A stretch of 23,531 bases of DNA from CAZILN01 sp964540005 (GTDB lineage: Bacteria > Bacteroidota > Bacteroidia > Bacteroidales > SM23-62): the NCBI GenBank assembly GCA_964540005.1, contig CAZILN010000195.1:1-23531 (forward strand). The letters are read 5' to 3'. Below are positions 1 through 8,458 of the stretch, in pieces (position 1 is the stretch's first letter; every line of letters begins with the position of its first letter). Both the position numbers and the translations under genes were made by a program. Below the pieces are notes generated by a model. It made no database searches and was not told where the DNA came from. It was given only the letters and a program-made list of their open reading frames with translations.

Positions 1-757
1 GATTGTTGGTCTGATTATTCTGAAGGCAAACCGGTCCAAGTACATTCAGAAAAACAGCATCATTTTTTGTGTAGCCCGGAATTGATGAACCTTTGGACAG
101 CATTTCTATTTTCTGTACTGCTGGCTGTTTCTTTAAGGCCTGGTACATCAGGTTCGGATACCACTTGCCACCCCTGTTAGCCTTATTATTGACCAGGAGT
201 TTCATTTTATCCATATCATCTACGATGTCAGTCAGATAATCTTCCTGTCCTATGTTTTCAGAGGGACCCAGCAAATTATCCCCTGTTCGCTCGACAATAC
301 CGTTATGATAAACGGCATCAATTTTAAATCTTTTGCTCTTGACAACGTGCCTGAATCCATAGTAATGGTCACTGTCCGGATGACTTATGATCAGATTTTC
401 AATGGGAACCTGGAACTTGTTATTCAGAAGGTTGAACCGCCAGCTCAGGAACCGGTGCATCTCATCCCCCAATCCCGCATCAATCAACATAAACTTGTCT
501 TCAGGCGTAACGATAAAACATCCGTCACCTTGTCCCACATCAATAAAATTAATTTCCAGGATACGATTATCCTGAAGATCATCCTTGTGGATCCAGCCGG
601 AAGCACCGCGGCATTTTACTTCCAGAAAGGTTTTTCCGGGAATATGGTCTACTTCAGCCCAGTCACCCCAGAGAACCTTTTTAACTGTTCCTCCGGACTT
701 TCTTGGTGCTTTGTAGATGGTGGCCTCAGGATAGGAAATAAACATTTCTTTTTTCAT
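1..757 (-). CDS. ComEC/Rec2-like metallo-beta-lactamase-fold hydrolase with N-terminal SH3-like domain (3' end outside window)
   Basis: Reading the minus strand from the ATG at 757-755 gives about 252 codons without a stop to the window edge, so the C-terminus is missing. Residues about 1-65 resemble a bacterial SH3-like module (start MKKEMFISYPEATIYKAP, then a GWIHKDDL-type ending). The next part carries the ComEC/Rec2-type signature FIDVGQGDG, then MLIDAG, then the metal-binding motif SHPDSDHYYG (HxDxDH). Known members of this fold are metal-dependent hydrolases, often acting on phosphodiesters or nucleic acids, and stand-alone soluble ComEC-like enzymes are common in accessory regions. There is no signal peptide, so it is probably cytosolic. 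The substrate cannot be inferred. The gene lies next to a strip of decayed genes (758-1550). Plus-strand open frames over this interval are shadows. The family is clear; the role is not. Confidence 0.85.
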   Translation of the reverse strand, partial: MKKEMFISYPEATIYKAPRKSGGTVKKVLWGDWAEVDHIPGKTFLEVKCRGASGWIHKDDLQDNRILEINFIDVGQGDGCFIVTPEDKFMLIDAGLGDEMHRFLSWRFNLLNNKFQVPIENLIISHPDSDHYYGFRHVVKSKRFKIDAVYHNGIVERTGDNLLGPSENIGQEDYLTDIVDDMDKMKLLVNNKANRGGKWYPNLMYQALKKQPAVQKIEMLSKGSSIPGYTKNDAVFLNVLGPVCLQNNQTNN

Positions 758-839
758 AGTATTTATATTTTAGTTTACAAAATGTAATTTCCTGGTCACA
801 AATATAGTGGACCAGGAATAAAATTGAAAGGGATAAAAA

Positions 840-1076
840 CTATGAGACAACTGCTTTATACTGTTTAATTCTGAAATTCAAAAAAGGTAGCCGGCGATTT
901 TGGTATTTTTTTTTGCATTTTTTGCAAAAATTATACATATAATAATATTTTGAAGGATCAATATTGGATACCCTACTTGCTTTTAATCCGACAGTGAATC
1001 TTGTATCCTGTGCAAAAAGATCAGATATTAAATAAAATAACAGAAGAAAAATAATCTTTATTGATTTTGCAGTCAT
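840..1076 (-). pseudogene. Probable remnant of a secreted or outer-membrane protein gene
   Basis: This 78-codon frame begins with a convincing signal peptide: MTAKSIK, a hydrophobic run IIFLLLFYLISDL, then FAQ as a likely cleavage site. The next residues, DTRFTVGLKAS, look like the first strand of a Bacteroidota outer-membrane beta-barrel protein of the PorT kind. After about residue 45 the sequence turns into lysine-, tyrosine- and arginine-rich text with no recognisable pattern, and the frame stops far short of the roughly 200 residues usual for such barrels. I read it as the 5' end of a truncated gene in decaying DNA. A genuine short secreted peptide cannot be excluded. Confidence 0.35.
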
Positions 1077-1173
1077 ATTATTCTTCTTTTTCTTAAGGAG
1101 TAACTTATTATTTCTCTATTACATCTAATTTACATAATAAAAATATTACAATATTCATTATACTAATCTGTCA

Positions 1174-1452
1174 ATGATCATTACAGTTGTAATTCTTGTT
1201 ACCTGTGACAAAGAAGAGCTGACGACAAAGCAATTACAGGCATCCTGGCTCAAGTCTAACGCCATATCCTTTAATAATGCCGACCCTGAATCCCCGGAAC
1301 CAAATCTCTCATCATTACAGACAATTATCGGGGACTCATACTGTCCGGATTCTGACAGGGATTATTATTCCAGGATTATGTCATTGACCCAGGAATATGA
1401 CGGGATCATCTATTTTGAAGATACGAATCCTGCAAGTTCAATTTCTTTCTGA
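1174..1452 (+). pseudogene. Erythromycin-esterase-like lipoprotein gene with the middle deleted
   Basis: The 92-residue product starts with a hydrophobic stretch and a lipobox-like LVTC, so the parent was probably a lipoprotein. Residues about 22-55 (ASWLKSNAISF ... LSSLQTIIGDS) resemble the N-terminal part of the erythromycin esterase family, which normally continues into a catalytic LGEATHGT-type segment. Here that segment is absent. The frame instead passes to residues about 63-89 (DYYSRIMSLTQEYDGIIYF, then DTNPAS), which resemble the extreme C-terminus of the same family, the part that usually reads FDGIIF. Family members are about 400 residues, so roughly 300 appear to be missing in frame, including the active site. 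Upstream in-frame codons reach a TAA at 1138-1140 with no better ATG. The assignment rests on remembered family patterns, without an alignment. Confidence 0.5.
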
Positions 1453-1458
1453 ATATTA

Positions 1459-1466
1459 TATATTTG
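1459..1466 (+). promoter_or_regulatory. Candidate Bacteroidota -7 box upstream of the aldo/keto reductase
   Basis: TATATTTG matches the Bacteroidota -7 consensus TAnnTTTG exactly. A clear TTTG -33 box at the expected distance was not found. If used, the leader before the ATG at 1551 would be about 78 nt. The region is AT-rich, so a chance match is quite possible. Confidence 0.3.
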
Positions 1467-1550
1467 TTTCTGCAAACCTCAATTGATCAGATTAAAACGA
1501 ACATGATTTTTAATTAACTTATTATTTATTAATCACAAAATTTAAACCGC

Positions 1551-2588
1551 ATGAAAAGATATAAAGACGAAAGCCGGAGAGAATTCCTCAGGAAAATTAT
1601 TGCAGGTACATCCGTAATGGGACTGGCGCCAGCCATGCTCACTATTGATAGCTGCAAGGGAGCAACCCCGATAACAAAACTTCCACAGCGCCCCTTTGGC
1701 AATACCGGGGAATCGGTGGGAATATACAGCCTTGGAGCCCAGGCCACAGTGGAACAGGTTGGGATGAGGGACCGGGCCATCGAGATAGTAAACCGGTGCA
1801 TTGACCTGGGAATAAATTATATCGACACCTCGGCCTGGTACGGAATGGACGGTAACAGCAGCGAGGGTGACCATCTTCGCGGTACCAGCGAAAGGCATGT
1901 AGGCGAGGTCATGAAAACCAGGAGGGATGAGGTATTTCTTGCCACCAAAACCCATGACAGGAGCTATGACGGGGCCATGAAGCACCTTGAAAGCTCACTG
2001 AAGAATCTGCAGACTGATGTGATCGACCTGTGGCAGATACATAATATTGCAGGTAATGAAGATATAGACAGGATATTTGCCGATGACGGTGTCATTAAGG
2101 CATTGGAGCAGGCCAGGGATGAAAAAATTGTGAGGTTCCTGGGGATAACCGGTCATACCGACCCTGCCCCCATGCGCGAACTTATAGAGCGTTTTCCCTT
2201 TGATACCGTGCTGATGGCGCTGAATGCAGCCGATAAACATTATAATCCTTTCATAGAGAACCTGCTCCCGCATGCAGTTGAGAAAAATATGGGCATCATC
2301 GGGATGAAAATCCCTGCCCGCGACAGGATCTTCTCGCACGGGGGCATTATTACAATGAAAGAAGCAATGAGCTACACCCTCACCCTGCCTGTGAGTACTA
2401 TTATTGTTGGCATTGATAAGATCCCCGAACTGGAGGAGAACATCAGGATCGCCCGGGAGTTCCAACCCCTGACAGAGGATGAAATGCTGGCAATCGAGGA
2501 AAAGGTTAAGCCCTACTACGAACACCTCTTATTCTTTAAGGGCCTGTCTGATTGGCCCGAAGAATGGTCTGGCAATAACATTGTTTAA
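1551..2588 (+). CDS. Twin-arginine-signal aldo/keto reductase
   Basis: 345 residues. The N-terminus carries a twin-arginine motif (SRREFLRK, residues 8-15) followed by a hydrophobic stretch, so export by Tat or membrane anchoring is likely. The body is an aldo/keto reductase barrel: RPFGNTGESVG opens the fold, and the family's catalytic tetrad can be placed at Asp92 and Tyr97 (YIDTSAWYG), Lys133 (ATKTHD) and His164 (WQIHN). The family reduces carbonyl compounds with NAD(P)H. In Tat-exported members the cofactor is probably loaded before export. The 4Fe-4S tail present in the second reductase of this window (20476-21798) is absent here. The substrate is unknown. No operon partner is evident, since the next gene begins 82 bp downstream. 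Confidence 0.88.
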   Translation: MKRYKDESRREFLRKIIAGTSVMGLAPAMLTIDSCKGATPITKLPQRPFGNTGESVGIYSLGAQATVEQVGMRDRAIEIVNRCIDLGINYIDTSAWYGMDGNSSEGDHLRGTSERHVGEVMKTRRDEVFLATKTHDRSYDGAMKHLESSLKNLQTDVIDLWQIHNIAGNEDIDRIFADDGVIKALEQARDEKIVRFLGITGHTDPAPMRELIERFPFDTVLMALNAADKHYNPFIENLLPHAVEKNMGIIGMKIPARDRIFSHGGIITMKEAMSYTLTLPVSTIIVGIDKIPELEENIRIAREFQPLTEDEMLAIEEKVKPYYEHLLFFKGLSDWPEEWSGNNIV

Positions 2589-2670
2589 TTCAGATTTCTA
2601 TTGACTAAATAGTATGGAATGCTTATCTTGAATGAAAATTCAAATCACCCTATTAACCAACCACATTATC

Positions 2671-3081
2671 ATGAAAAGAAATATTTTATACTTCCTTTTT
2701 ATTATTACAACGATCACATTCTCTTGCACTTCTCAGGGAGATAAAGATAAGACTCCAAATACCCTGAAATCCGTATCACTATGGAGTGATTTTCAGGGGA
2801 TTGATCCGGTTCAGTTGCTCGCCTCTCTGGAACGGGTTAACCAGACGATTGATTCAATTGGCTATCCGGATGCGGGATATAGGCTCTGGATCGTTACCGA
2901 GGATTCCCTGGAATTCAGGTTTATGATTGAAGAACTCTGGCCTAACCAGGAGGTCTATGACATGATCAATGAAAATGAAAAGTACAAGTATGCCATGGAA
3001 AATTACATGGATGAGGCCGAAAAGGAATTATGGAACTCCCTCAACATGCAATGGTTCAGTATGTTTAACAAAGTTGAATAG
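2671..3081 (+). CDS. Small lipoprotein of unknown function
   Basis: I place the start at 2671 rather than at the upstream in-frame ATG 2632, because MKRNILYFLFIITTITFSC then forms a standard lipoprotein signal (two positive residues, hydrophobic core, TFSC lipobox with Cys19). This gives 136 residues. The mature part begins with a polar linker and continues with a compact, acidic, partly helical domain (VQLLASLERVNQTIDSIGYP, then DAGYRLWIVTEDS), ending in a helix rich in Glu and Asn. I do not recognise the family. It lies directly upstream of, and overlaps by eight bases, the Mth938-domain gene, so the two are probably cotranscribed and may be translationally coupled. Confidence 0.65.
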   Translation: MKRNILYFLFIITTITFSCTSQGDKDKTPNTLKSVSLWSDFQGIDPVQLLASLERVNQTIDSIGYPDAGYRLWIVTEDSLEFRFMIEELWPNQEVYDMINENEKYKYAMENYMDEAEKELWNSLNMQWFSMFNKVE

Positions 3082-3442
3082 CAGACCGCAAATAAATTCT
3101 ACAGAGTTCGGGTCCATTAGTGTGGACGGGGAGCATTACGATCATGACATTATTATTACCCTTGCCGGGAAGGTAAAAAAAAGGAAAAAAAAGCTCTCCA
3201 AGGCTGTTTATGGTACCTCTCATACGATCTCCCTGGATGAAATCAGGTATGTGTATGAGGAAAATTGTGAGGGGATGGTGATAGGGACAGGACAGTATGG
3301 TGTGGCAGAGCTCTCGGATGAGGCAGCTGATTTTCTCCGGAAACAGAATTGCCGGATAATCCTCTCACCAACTCCCCAGGCTATCCGGGATTGGAATAAG
3401 ACTACTGGTAAATGGACAGGATTATTTCATATCACCTGTTAA
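3074..3442 (+). CDS. Mth938-domain (NDUFAF3-like) protein with a TTG start
   Basis: The frame encodes a small Mth938/DUF498-like domain: INSTEFGSISVDG, then HDIIITLAGKV, GMVIGTGQYG and a C-terminal alpha/beta half with LSDEAADFLRKQ, CRIILSPTPQAI. The longest possible frame starts at 2969, but its first 35 residues lie over the lipoprotein gene in another phase and look non-coding. No ATG or GTG precedes the domain closely. The TTG at 3074 gives LNSRPQINSTEFG, the expected N-terminus, and a length of 122 residues, which fits the family. This TTG overlaps the upstream stop (3079-3081), a layout favouring coupled translation. Bacterial members have no settled function; the human relative assists complex I assembly. 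The gene converges on carB with a 42-bp gap. Confidence 0.72.
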   Translation: MNSRPQINSTEFGSISVDGEHYDHDIIITLAGKVKKRKKKLSKAVYGTSHTISLDEIRYVYEENCEGMVIGTGQYGVAELSDEAADFLRKQNCRIILSPTPQAIRDWNKTTGKWTGLFHITC

Positions 3443-3484
3443 GATTGTAACCCGGACTACCATTCAGGACTTATATTCCTTCAT

Positions 3485-6400
3485 CTAATCTTTAATTCCC
3501 TTGTGATAATCCTGTAGGGATTTGACCTTATAGGCCCCGTCCCTCCTGTCCCTGATACCCCTGGTAGCCGCCCTGGCCGCTGAGGTAGTGGTTATATAAG
3601 GTATTTTGTACTTAATGGCAGACTTGCGTATGTAGGAATCATCATACTCGCTTTGCTTTCCGGCCGGAGTATTAATGATCAGATGTATCACCCCGTTTTT
3701 TATGGCATCCGGTATATTCGGCCTGCCTTCGTGAACTTTATTTATAAATTCGGATTCTATGCCATGCTCTGCCAGGAAATCCCTGGTCCCTCCCGTAGCA
3801 AATATGTTAAACTTCATATCCTGGAAGTTTTTAGCCACATCAATGATTTTATCCTTATCCCTGTCGGCAATGGTAATCAGCACATTACCTTCAATGGGCA
3901 GTTTTGTCTGCGTGGCTTCCTGTGACTTGAAAAAGGCCAGTCCGTAACTGTCAGCCAAACCCAGCACTTCACCTGTGGAACGCATTTCAGGGCTGAGCAA
4001 GGGATCTACTACGGGAAACATGTTAAAAGGAAATACTGCTTCCTTCACCCCAAAATGTTCTATTTTCCTGTCCTTGATATCGAAATCCGTAAGCTTCTTC
4101 CCGAGTAATATCTGGGTTGCCATGTTGGCCATGGCTATATTACAGACCTTTGAAACAAGGGGTACCGTGCGGGATGCCCTGGGATTCGCTTCCAGTATGT
4201 AAACGATATCCTCATAAATGGCATATTGAATATTCATCAAACCCACCACTTTCAGCTCTATGGCAATCCTTCTGGTGTAATCCTTTATTGTTTCCTGGTG
4301 CTGTTCAGGGATGATGACCGGCGGTATCACACAGGCAGAATCCCCTGAATGGATACCGGCGTATTCAATATGCTGCATCACTGCCGGGACGTATACGTCA
4401 TCGCCATCGGCTATGGCATCCGCCTCTGCCTCTATGGCATCCTCCAGGAACTTATCAATCAGCAGGGGCCTGTCCGGTGATACATCCACCGCCTCTGCTA
4501 CATACTGTTCCAGCATTTCTTCATCCAGGACTATCTTCATGGCCCGTCCGCCGAGAACATAGGAGGGTCTTACCATCAACGGGTAAGCTATCCTGCCGGC
4601 AATTTCCTTGGCTTCATCCAGTGTACTTGCCATACCTGATTCCGGCTGGGGTATTCCCAGTTTCGTCATGATCTTGCGGAAACGGTCGCGGTCTTCTGCC
4701 AGGTCTATGGTTTCGGGACTGGTGCCCAATATTTTTACTCCTGCCTCTTCCAGTTCGTTGGCAATATTCAGGGGTGTCTGGCCTCCAAACTGTACAATCG
4801 CGCCTTCGGGTTTTTCTTTATTATATATGCTCAGCACATCCTCAACGGTCAGGGGTTCAAAATACAGCTTGTCGGATGTATCATAATCTGTCGAAACCGT
4901 TTCCGGATTGCAGTTAACCATTATCGATTCATACCCGGCATCACGGATGGCAAAAGCTGCATGGACACAGCAGTAATCGAATTCTATCCCCTGCCCTATC
5001 CGGTTGGGCCCGCCACCCAGCACCATGATTTTTTTCCTTGTACTGACCTCAACCATATCAGGGGCATTGTAGGTTGAGAAGTAGTAGGCTGCATTCTCTA
5101 CGCCGCTTACCGGGACAGCCTCCCAGGCTTCCTGCAGGCCCAGGGATATCCGTTTGTCCCTGACCTTCTTCTCCGGAATATTCAAAAGCTTGGCTAAATA
5201 CTTATCTGCAAACCCGTCCTTCTTGGCCTGCAGGAGGAGTTCATCCGGTAGAGACTCCCAGCTATGTTTCAGGATTTGTTCTTCCAGCTCAACCAGTTCT
5301 TTCATTTGTTCGAGGAACCATGTCTTGATATAGGTTTTTCTGAAAAGGTCCTCAATATCTGCCCCTTTGCGCAGGGCCTCATAGATAATAAACTGGCGCT
5401 CGGAGGAAGGATCAGTTAGCATTACCATCAGCTCATCAAGGCTTTTCTTGTTAAAGTCCTTGGCAAATCCAAGTCCGTATCTTCCGATCTCCAGTGACCG
5501 TATTGATTTCTGGAGTGCCTCCTTATAATTTTTGCCTATGCTCATCACCTCACCTACCGCCTGCATCTGTGTACCCAGTTTGTCCCTCAGGTTATCGAAT
5601 TTCTCAAAGGCCCAGCGTGCAAATTTCACTACTACGTAATCTCCAGAGGGAGTATACTTTTCCAGGGTCCCGTCCCGCCAGTAGGGTATCTCATCCATTG
5701 TCAGTCCACCCGCCAGCAACGATGATACAAAGGCGATAGGGAACCCGGTTGCCTTTGAAGCCAGGGCGGAGGAACGGGATGTCCGGGGATTGATCTCTAT
5801 AACCACCACCCTGCCTGTCTCGGGATCATGGGCAAATTGCACATTGGTCCCTCCTATGACCTCTATGGCCTCAACTATGTCATAAGAATATTTCTGCAGC
5901 CGCTGTTGGAGTTCCGGGGAGATGGTCAGCATGGGGGCCGTACAGTATGAATCACCGGTATGCACACCCATGGCGTCAACATTCTCGATGAAACATACGG
6001 TGATCATCTGGTTCTTGGCATCCCTCACTACCTCCAGCTCCAGTTCTTCCCATCCCAGGACAGACTCCTCGACCAGGACCTGCCCCACCATGCTGGCAGA
6101 TAATCCCCGGCTGACCACTGTCCGCAGTTCCTCTGCATTGTATACGATTCCACCCCCTGTGCCGCCCATGGTATAAGCGGGTCTTAATACTACCGGGTAT
6201 CCCAGGTCGGCGGCTACCTTCTCTGCATCTTTCATAGTATTTACTGCTGTGCTCCTGGGCATTTCTATACCCAGCCGGTTCATGGTTTCCTTGAAAGCAG
6301 TACGGTCCTCTCCTCTTTCAATTGCGTCGATGTTGACCCCTATGATCTTAACCCCGTAATACTCCAGGATACCCGATTTGGCCAGCTGTGATGACAGGTT

Positions 6401-6688
6401 CAATCCCGTTTGTCCGCCCAGGTTCGGAAGAAGGGCATCCGGCCGTTCTTTTTTTATGATCTCCGTTAAAGCATATTCATTGAGGGGTTCTATATAGGTC
6501 ACATCCGCCATCCCCGGATCCGTCATTATGGTGGCCGGATTGGAATTTACCAGTATTATTTTATAGCCCAGCGACCGCAGAGCCTTACATGCCTGTGTCC
6601 CTGAATAATCGAATTCACAGGCCTGGCCGATGATTATAGGTCCGGAACCGATGATCAAAACCTTGTCAATATCACTGATTTTCCCCAT
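3485..6688 (-). CDS. carB: Carbamoyl-phosphate synthase, large subunit
   Basis: 1067 residues, the normal full length. It makes carbamoyl phosphate from bicarbonate, two ATP and ammonia delivered by the small subunit (CarA), feeding pyrimidine and arginine synthesis in the cytosol. The domain order is complete. First comes an N-terminal pre-ATP-grasp and ATP-grasp half (VLIIGSGPIIIGQACEFDYSG; later VIEINPRTSRSSALASKATG). Then come an oligomerisation domain around residues 400-550 and a second ATP-grasp half starting at IMVLGGGPNRIGQGIEFDYC with ILEANPRASRTVPLVSK. The last is a C-terminal MGS-like allosteric domain (IFATGGTRDFLAEHGI, later HLIINTPAGK). carA is not adjacent, so the subunits must be coordinated in trans. 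The ATG at 6688 gives MGKISDIDKVL, a standard start. A 188-bp gap separates it from the glycan hydrolase gene upstream on the same strand. Confidence 0.98.
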   Translation of the reverse strand: MGKISDIDKVLIIGSGPIIIGQACEFDYSGTQACKALRSLGYKIILVNSNPATIMTDPGMADVTYIEPLNEYALTEIIKKERPDALLPNLGGQTGLNLSSQLAKSGILEYYGVKIIGVNIDAIERGEDRTAFKETMNRLGIEMPRSTAVNTMKDAEKVAADLGYPVVLRPAYTMGGTGGGIVYNAEELRTVVSRGLSASMVGQVLVEESVLGWEELELEVVRDAKNQMITVCFIENVDAMGVHTGDSYCTAPMLTISPELQQRLQKYSYDIVEAIEVIGGTNVQFAHDPETGRVVVIEINPRTSRSSALASKATGFPIAFVSSLLAGGLTMDEIPYWRDGTLEKYTPSGDYVVVKFARWAFEKFDNLRDKLGTQMQAVGEVMSIGKNYKEALQKSIRSLEIGRYGLGFAKDFNKKSLDELMVMLTDPSSERQFIIYEALRKGADIEDLFRKTYIKTWFLEQMKELVELEEQILKHSWESLPDELLLQAKKDGFADKYLAKLLNIPEKKVRDKRISLGLQEAWEAVPVSGVENAAYYFSTYNAPDMVEVSTRKKIMVLGGGPNRIGQGIEFDYCCVHAAFAIRDAGYESIMVNCNPETVSTDYDTSDKLYFEPLTVEDVLSIYNKEKPEGAIVQFGGQTPLNIANELEEAGVKILGTSPETIDLAEDRDRFRKIMTKLGIPQPESGMASTLDEAKEIAGRIAYPLMVRPSYVLGGRAMKIVLDEEMLEQYVAEAVDVSPDRPLLIDKFLEDAIEAEADAIADGDDVYVPAVMQHIEYAGIHSGDSACVIPPVIIPEQHQETIKDYTRRIAIELKVVGLMNIQYAIYEDIVYILEANPRASRTVPLVSKVCNIAMANMATQILLGKKLTDFDIKDRKIEHFGVKEAVFPFNMFPVVDPLLSPEMRSTGEVLGLADSYGLAFFKSQEATQTKLPIEGNVLITIADRDKDKIIDVAKNFQDMKFNIFATGGTRDFLAEHGIESEFINKVHEGRPNIPDAIKNGVIHLIINTPAGKQSEYDDSYIRKSAIKYKIPYITTTSAARAATRGIRDRRDGAYKVKSLQDYHKGIKD

Positions 6689-6876
6689 GTTGCTTTTAAG
6701 ATTTGTTTCAATAGATTATTACAGATCGATTCAGCCGTCAAAATAACTAATCAATCCCTTTAGTGAAAATAATCAGGCTTGTTTTTATCAGAAAGATATT
6801 ATTTGCTGGGATACAGAACGGAAGGCAGGATAAATAACTGATAATGATTCACTTAATACAGGTGGCAAAACCGTGA

Positions 6877-8376
6877 TTATTCTATTATTAACACATTGCT
6901 CAACTGGGATTCATTATTAATCCTGTCGAGTGCCGAAACACGGTATACACCATTTGGAATGCTCCCTTCGAAACTCAACTGATTTTCACCGATGATGGCT
7001 ATTATTTTATCACTGCTTTTCAGGTACCTGTTCGCCCGGGCCTTATAATAATAAACTGCAAAGAACCTCGCCTTATCCATTTCATTGTCCGCATTGATCA
7101 CATCCCATGTGATACTTGTACCTTCGGCCTGCAGATCCACAGGCGCGGCCGGGGGATCGCGGTCTATCCAGGGCATTGCAGGCACTATGGAAGGATAGGG
7201 ACAATACTTTTTCTGCAGCTTCTTATTCAGGGATTTCAGATCCTCCCTGAAAAAATGCCTGCTGCTGAAAAATCCATATCCATCAATGCCTTTCAACGAG
7301 CGGATCAGGTCAATCTGCCGGAGAAAATACTTATCCTTTTTCCATAATTTATAATCAGAACTTTTACTGATACGGTAAGGGGCCAGTCCGATATACATGC
7401 CCCGGCCGTAATTATAATCGTTCCACCAGTAAGCCAGTGTGGAAAAATCTGCCGCTGGATGATCGTCGCGCCAGTATAACTGGGGCATTAAATAATCTAT
7501 CAGTCCTTCTCTCTGCCATTTTATGACGTCCGCGTACAGATCATCATAGTTGGTTGTCCCGGCGCCGGTCTCAGATCCCCCGGGATCCTGCGCCCGGTTC
7601 CTCCAGATCCCGAAGGGACTGATGCCGAATTTCACCCACGGCTTCTCAGATTTGATAGCCGCACTGAGCATCCGGATTATGGTGTCCACATTGTGCCTCC
7701 TCCAGTCATCCTTTTGATCAGGAAAGAAAGTCCCCCCATATTTCTCAAAAGCTGCTGAATCCGGGATCTCCTGATCCGGTATCCTGTAGGGGTAGAAATA
7801 ATCATCAAAATGTATGGCGTCCACATCATACCTGCGTACTATGTCAAGCACCACGCTGGTCACGAATTCCCGCACCTGCGGATTACCGGGCTCAAAATAA
7901 ATCCTGGTGCCGTAGGTCCATCCCCAATCAGGATGCAGCTTATAAATATGTTCCTCCACCAGGCTATCCTCGGGCTCCAGTTTTATCCTGTATGGATTTA
8001 ACCAGGCATGCAATTCCATTCCCCGCTTATGCGCCTCAGTTATCCAGGTTTCCAGGGGATCATACCAGGGATCCGGTGGCTTACCCTGTTCGCCGGTAAG
8101 GTACACAGACCAGGGTTCCAGCGGGGAAGAATAAAGGGCATCGGCTGTGGGCCTGATTTGCAGGATTATTGCATTTATCCCGTTTTTCTTATGAAGGTCA
8201 AGGATGCTGAACATCTCATCCATCTGTTCCATAGTACTCAGTCCGGGTTCGGAGGGCCAGTCAATATTATCAACTGTTGCGACCCAGACAGCCCTGAATT
8301 CCCTCCCGGGTGACTGGCAGAAAACTGCAGTCATAAAAAATATGAACGGTATCAACAATGCAGGTATTCTTTTCAT
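6877..8376 (-). CDS. Exported GHL10/DUF187 glycoside hydrolase (DigH-like denuded-glycan hydrolase family)
   Basis: 499 residues with a signal peptide (MKRIPALLIPFIFFMTAVFC), possibly a lipoprotein signal since a Cys sits at position 20. Residues about 25-370 are a GHL10 barrel: REFRAVWVATVDNIDWP, then INAIILQIRPTADALY, LHAWLNPYRI and the conserved acidic segment HFDDYFYP (189-196), later YLMPQLYWR. A fibronectin-III-like C-terminal module follows from about residue 410. E. coli YddW (DigH), of the same family, hydrolyses peptidoglycan strands stripped of peptides, so a cell-wall substrate is likely. The gene is transcribed divergently from the amidase/AmpG gene run, sharing a 142-bp promoter region, which supports a joint role in peptidoglycan turnover. 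A different polysaccharide substrate cannot be ruled out from sequence alone. Confidence 0.88.
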   Translation of the reverse strand: MKRIPALLIPFIFFMTAVFCQSPGREFRAVWVATVDNIDWPSEPGLSTMEQMDEMFSILDLHKKNGINAIILQIRPTADALYSSPLEPWSVYLTGEQGKPPDPWYDPLETWITEAHKRGMELHAWLNPYRIKLEPEDSLVEEHIYKLHPDWGWTYGTRIYFEPGNPQVREFVTSVVLDIVRRYDVDAIHFDDYFYPYRIPDQEIPDSAAFEKYGGTFFPDQKDDWRRHNVDTIIRMLSAAIKSEKPWVKFGISPFGIWRNRAQDPGGSETGAGTTNYDDLYADVIKWQREGLIDYLMPQLYWRDDHPAADFSTLAYWWNDYNYGRGMYIGLAPYRISKSSDYKLWKKDKYFLRQIDLIRSLKGIDGYGFFSSRHFFREDLKSLNKKLQKKYCPYPSIVPAMPWIDRDPPAAPVDLQAEGTSITWDVINADNEMDKARFFAVYYYKARANRYLKSSDKIIAIIGENQLSFEGSIPNGVYRVSALDRINNESQLSNVLIIE

Positions 8377-8427
8377 CGCCTTGTCTTTATTATCAGCATC
8401 TGACTGTTATCAGGAATAATTAAATGT

Positions 8428-8458
8428 TAAAAATACGGATTACAAAACAGCTTGCAAA
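8428..8458 (-). promoter_or_regulatory. Candidate Bacteroidota promoter for the GHL10 gene
   Basis: On the minus strand TTTG (8458-8455) is followed after 19 bases by TATTTTTA (8435-8428), seven of eight matches to TAnnTTTG with ideal spacing. Transcription would start near 8421, leaving a leader of about 45 nt before the ATG at 8376. Confidence 0.5.

Larger units (their letters stand above)
758..1550. other. AT-rich intergenic strip with gene remnants
   Basis: This roughly 790-bp stretch is more AT-rich than its flanks and holds no intact gene that I can recognise. It contains a short minus-strand frame with a signal peptide (840-1076) and a plus-strand erythromycin-esterase-like remnant (1174-1452), both listed separately. 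The remainder, including 1077-1173 and most of 1453-1550, shows no coding signal. A -7-like box upstream of the aldo/keto reductase is listed separately. Confidence 0.6.

Noticed and set aside
305..787. 160-codon plus-strand open frame
   Set aside because: It is antisense to the ComEC-like gene, whose minus-strand frame has clear motifs (DVGQGDG, HPDSDH). The plus frame has no family pattern.
1542..2525. Long minus-strand frames (1542-1985, 1995-2525)
   Set aside because: They are antisense shadows of the aldo/keto reductase, whose tetrad and fold motifs are intact.
6689..6876. Promoter for carB
   Set aside because: A TTATTTTG-like stretch exists but lacks a properly spaced -33 TTTG; the match is too weak to list.
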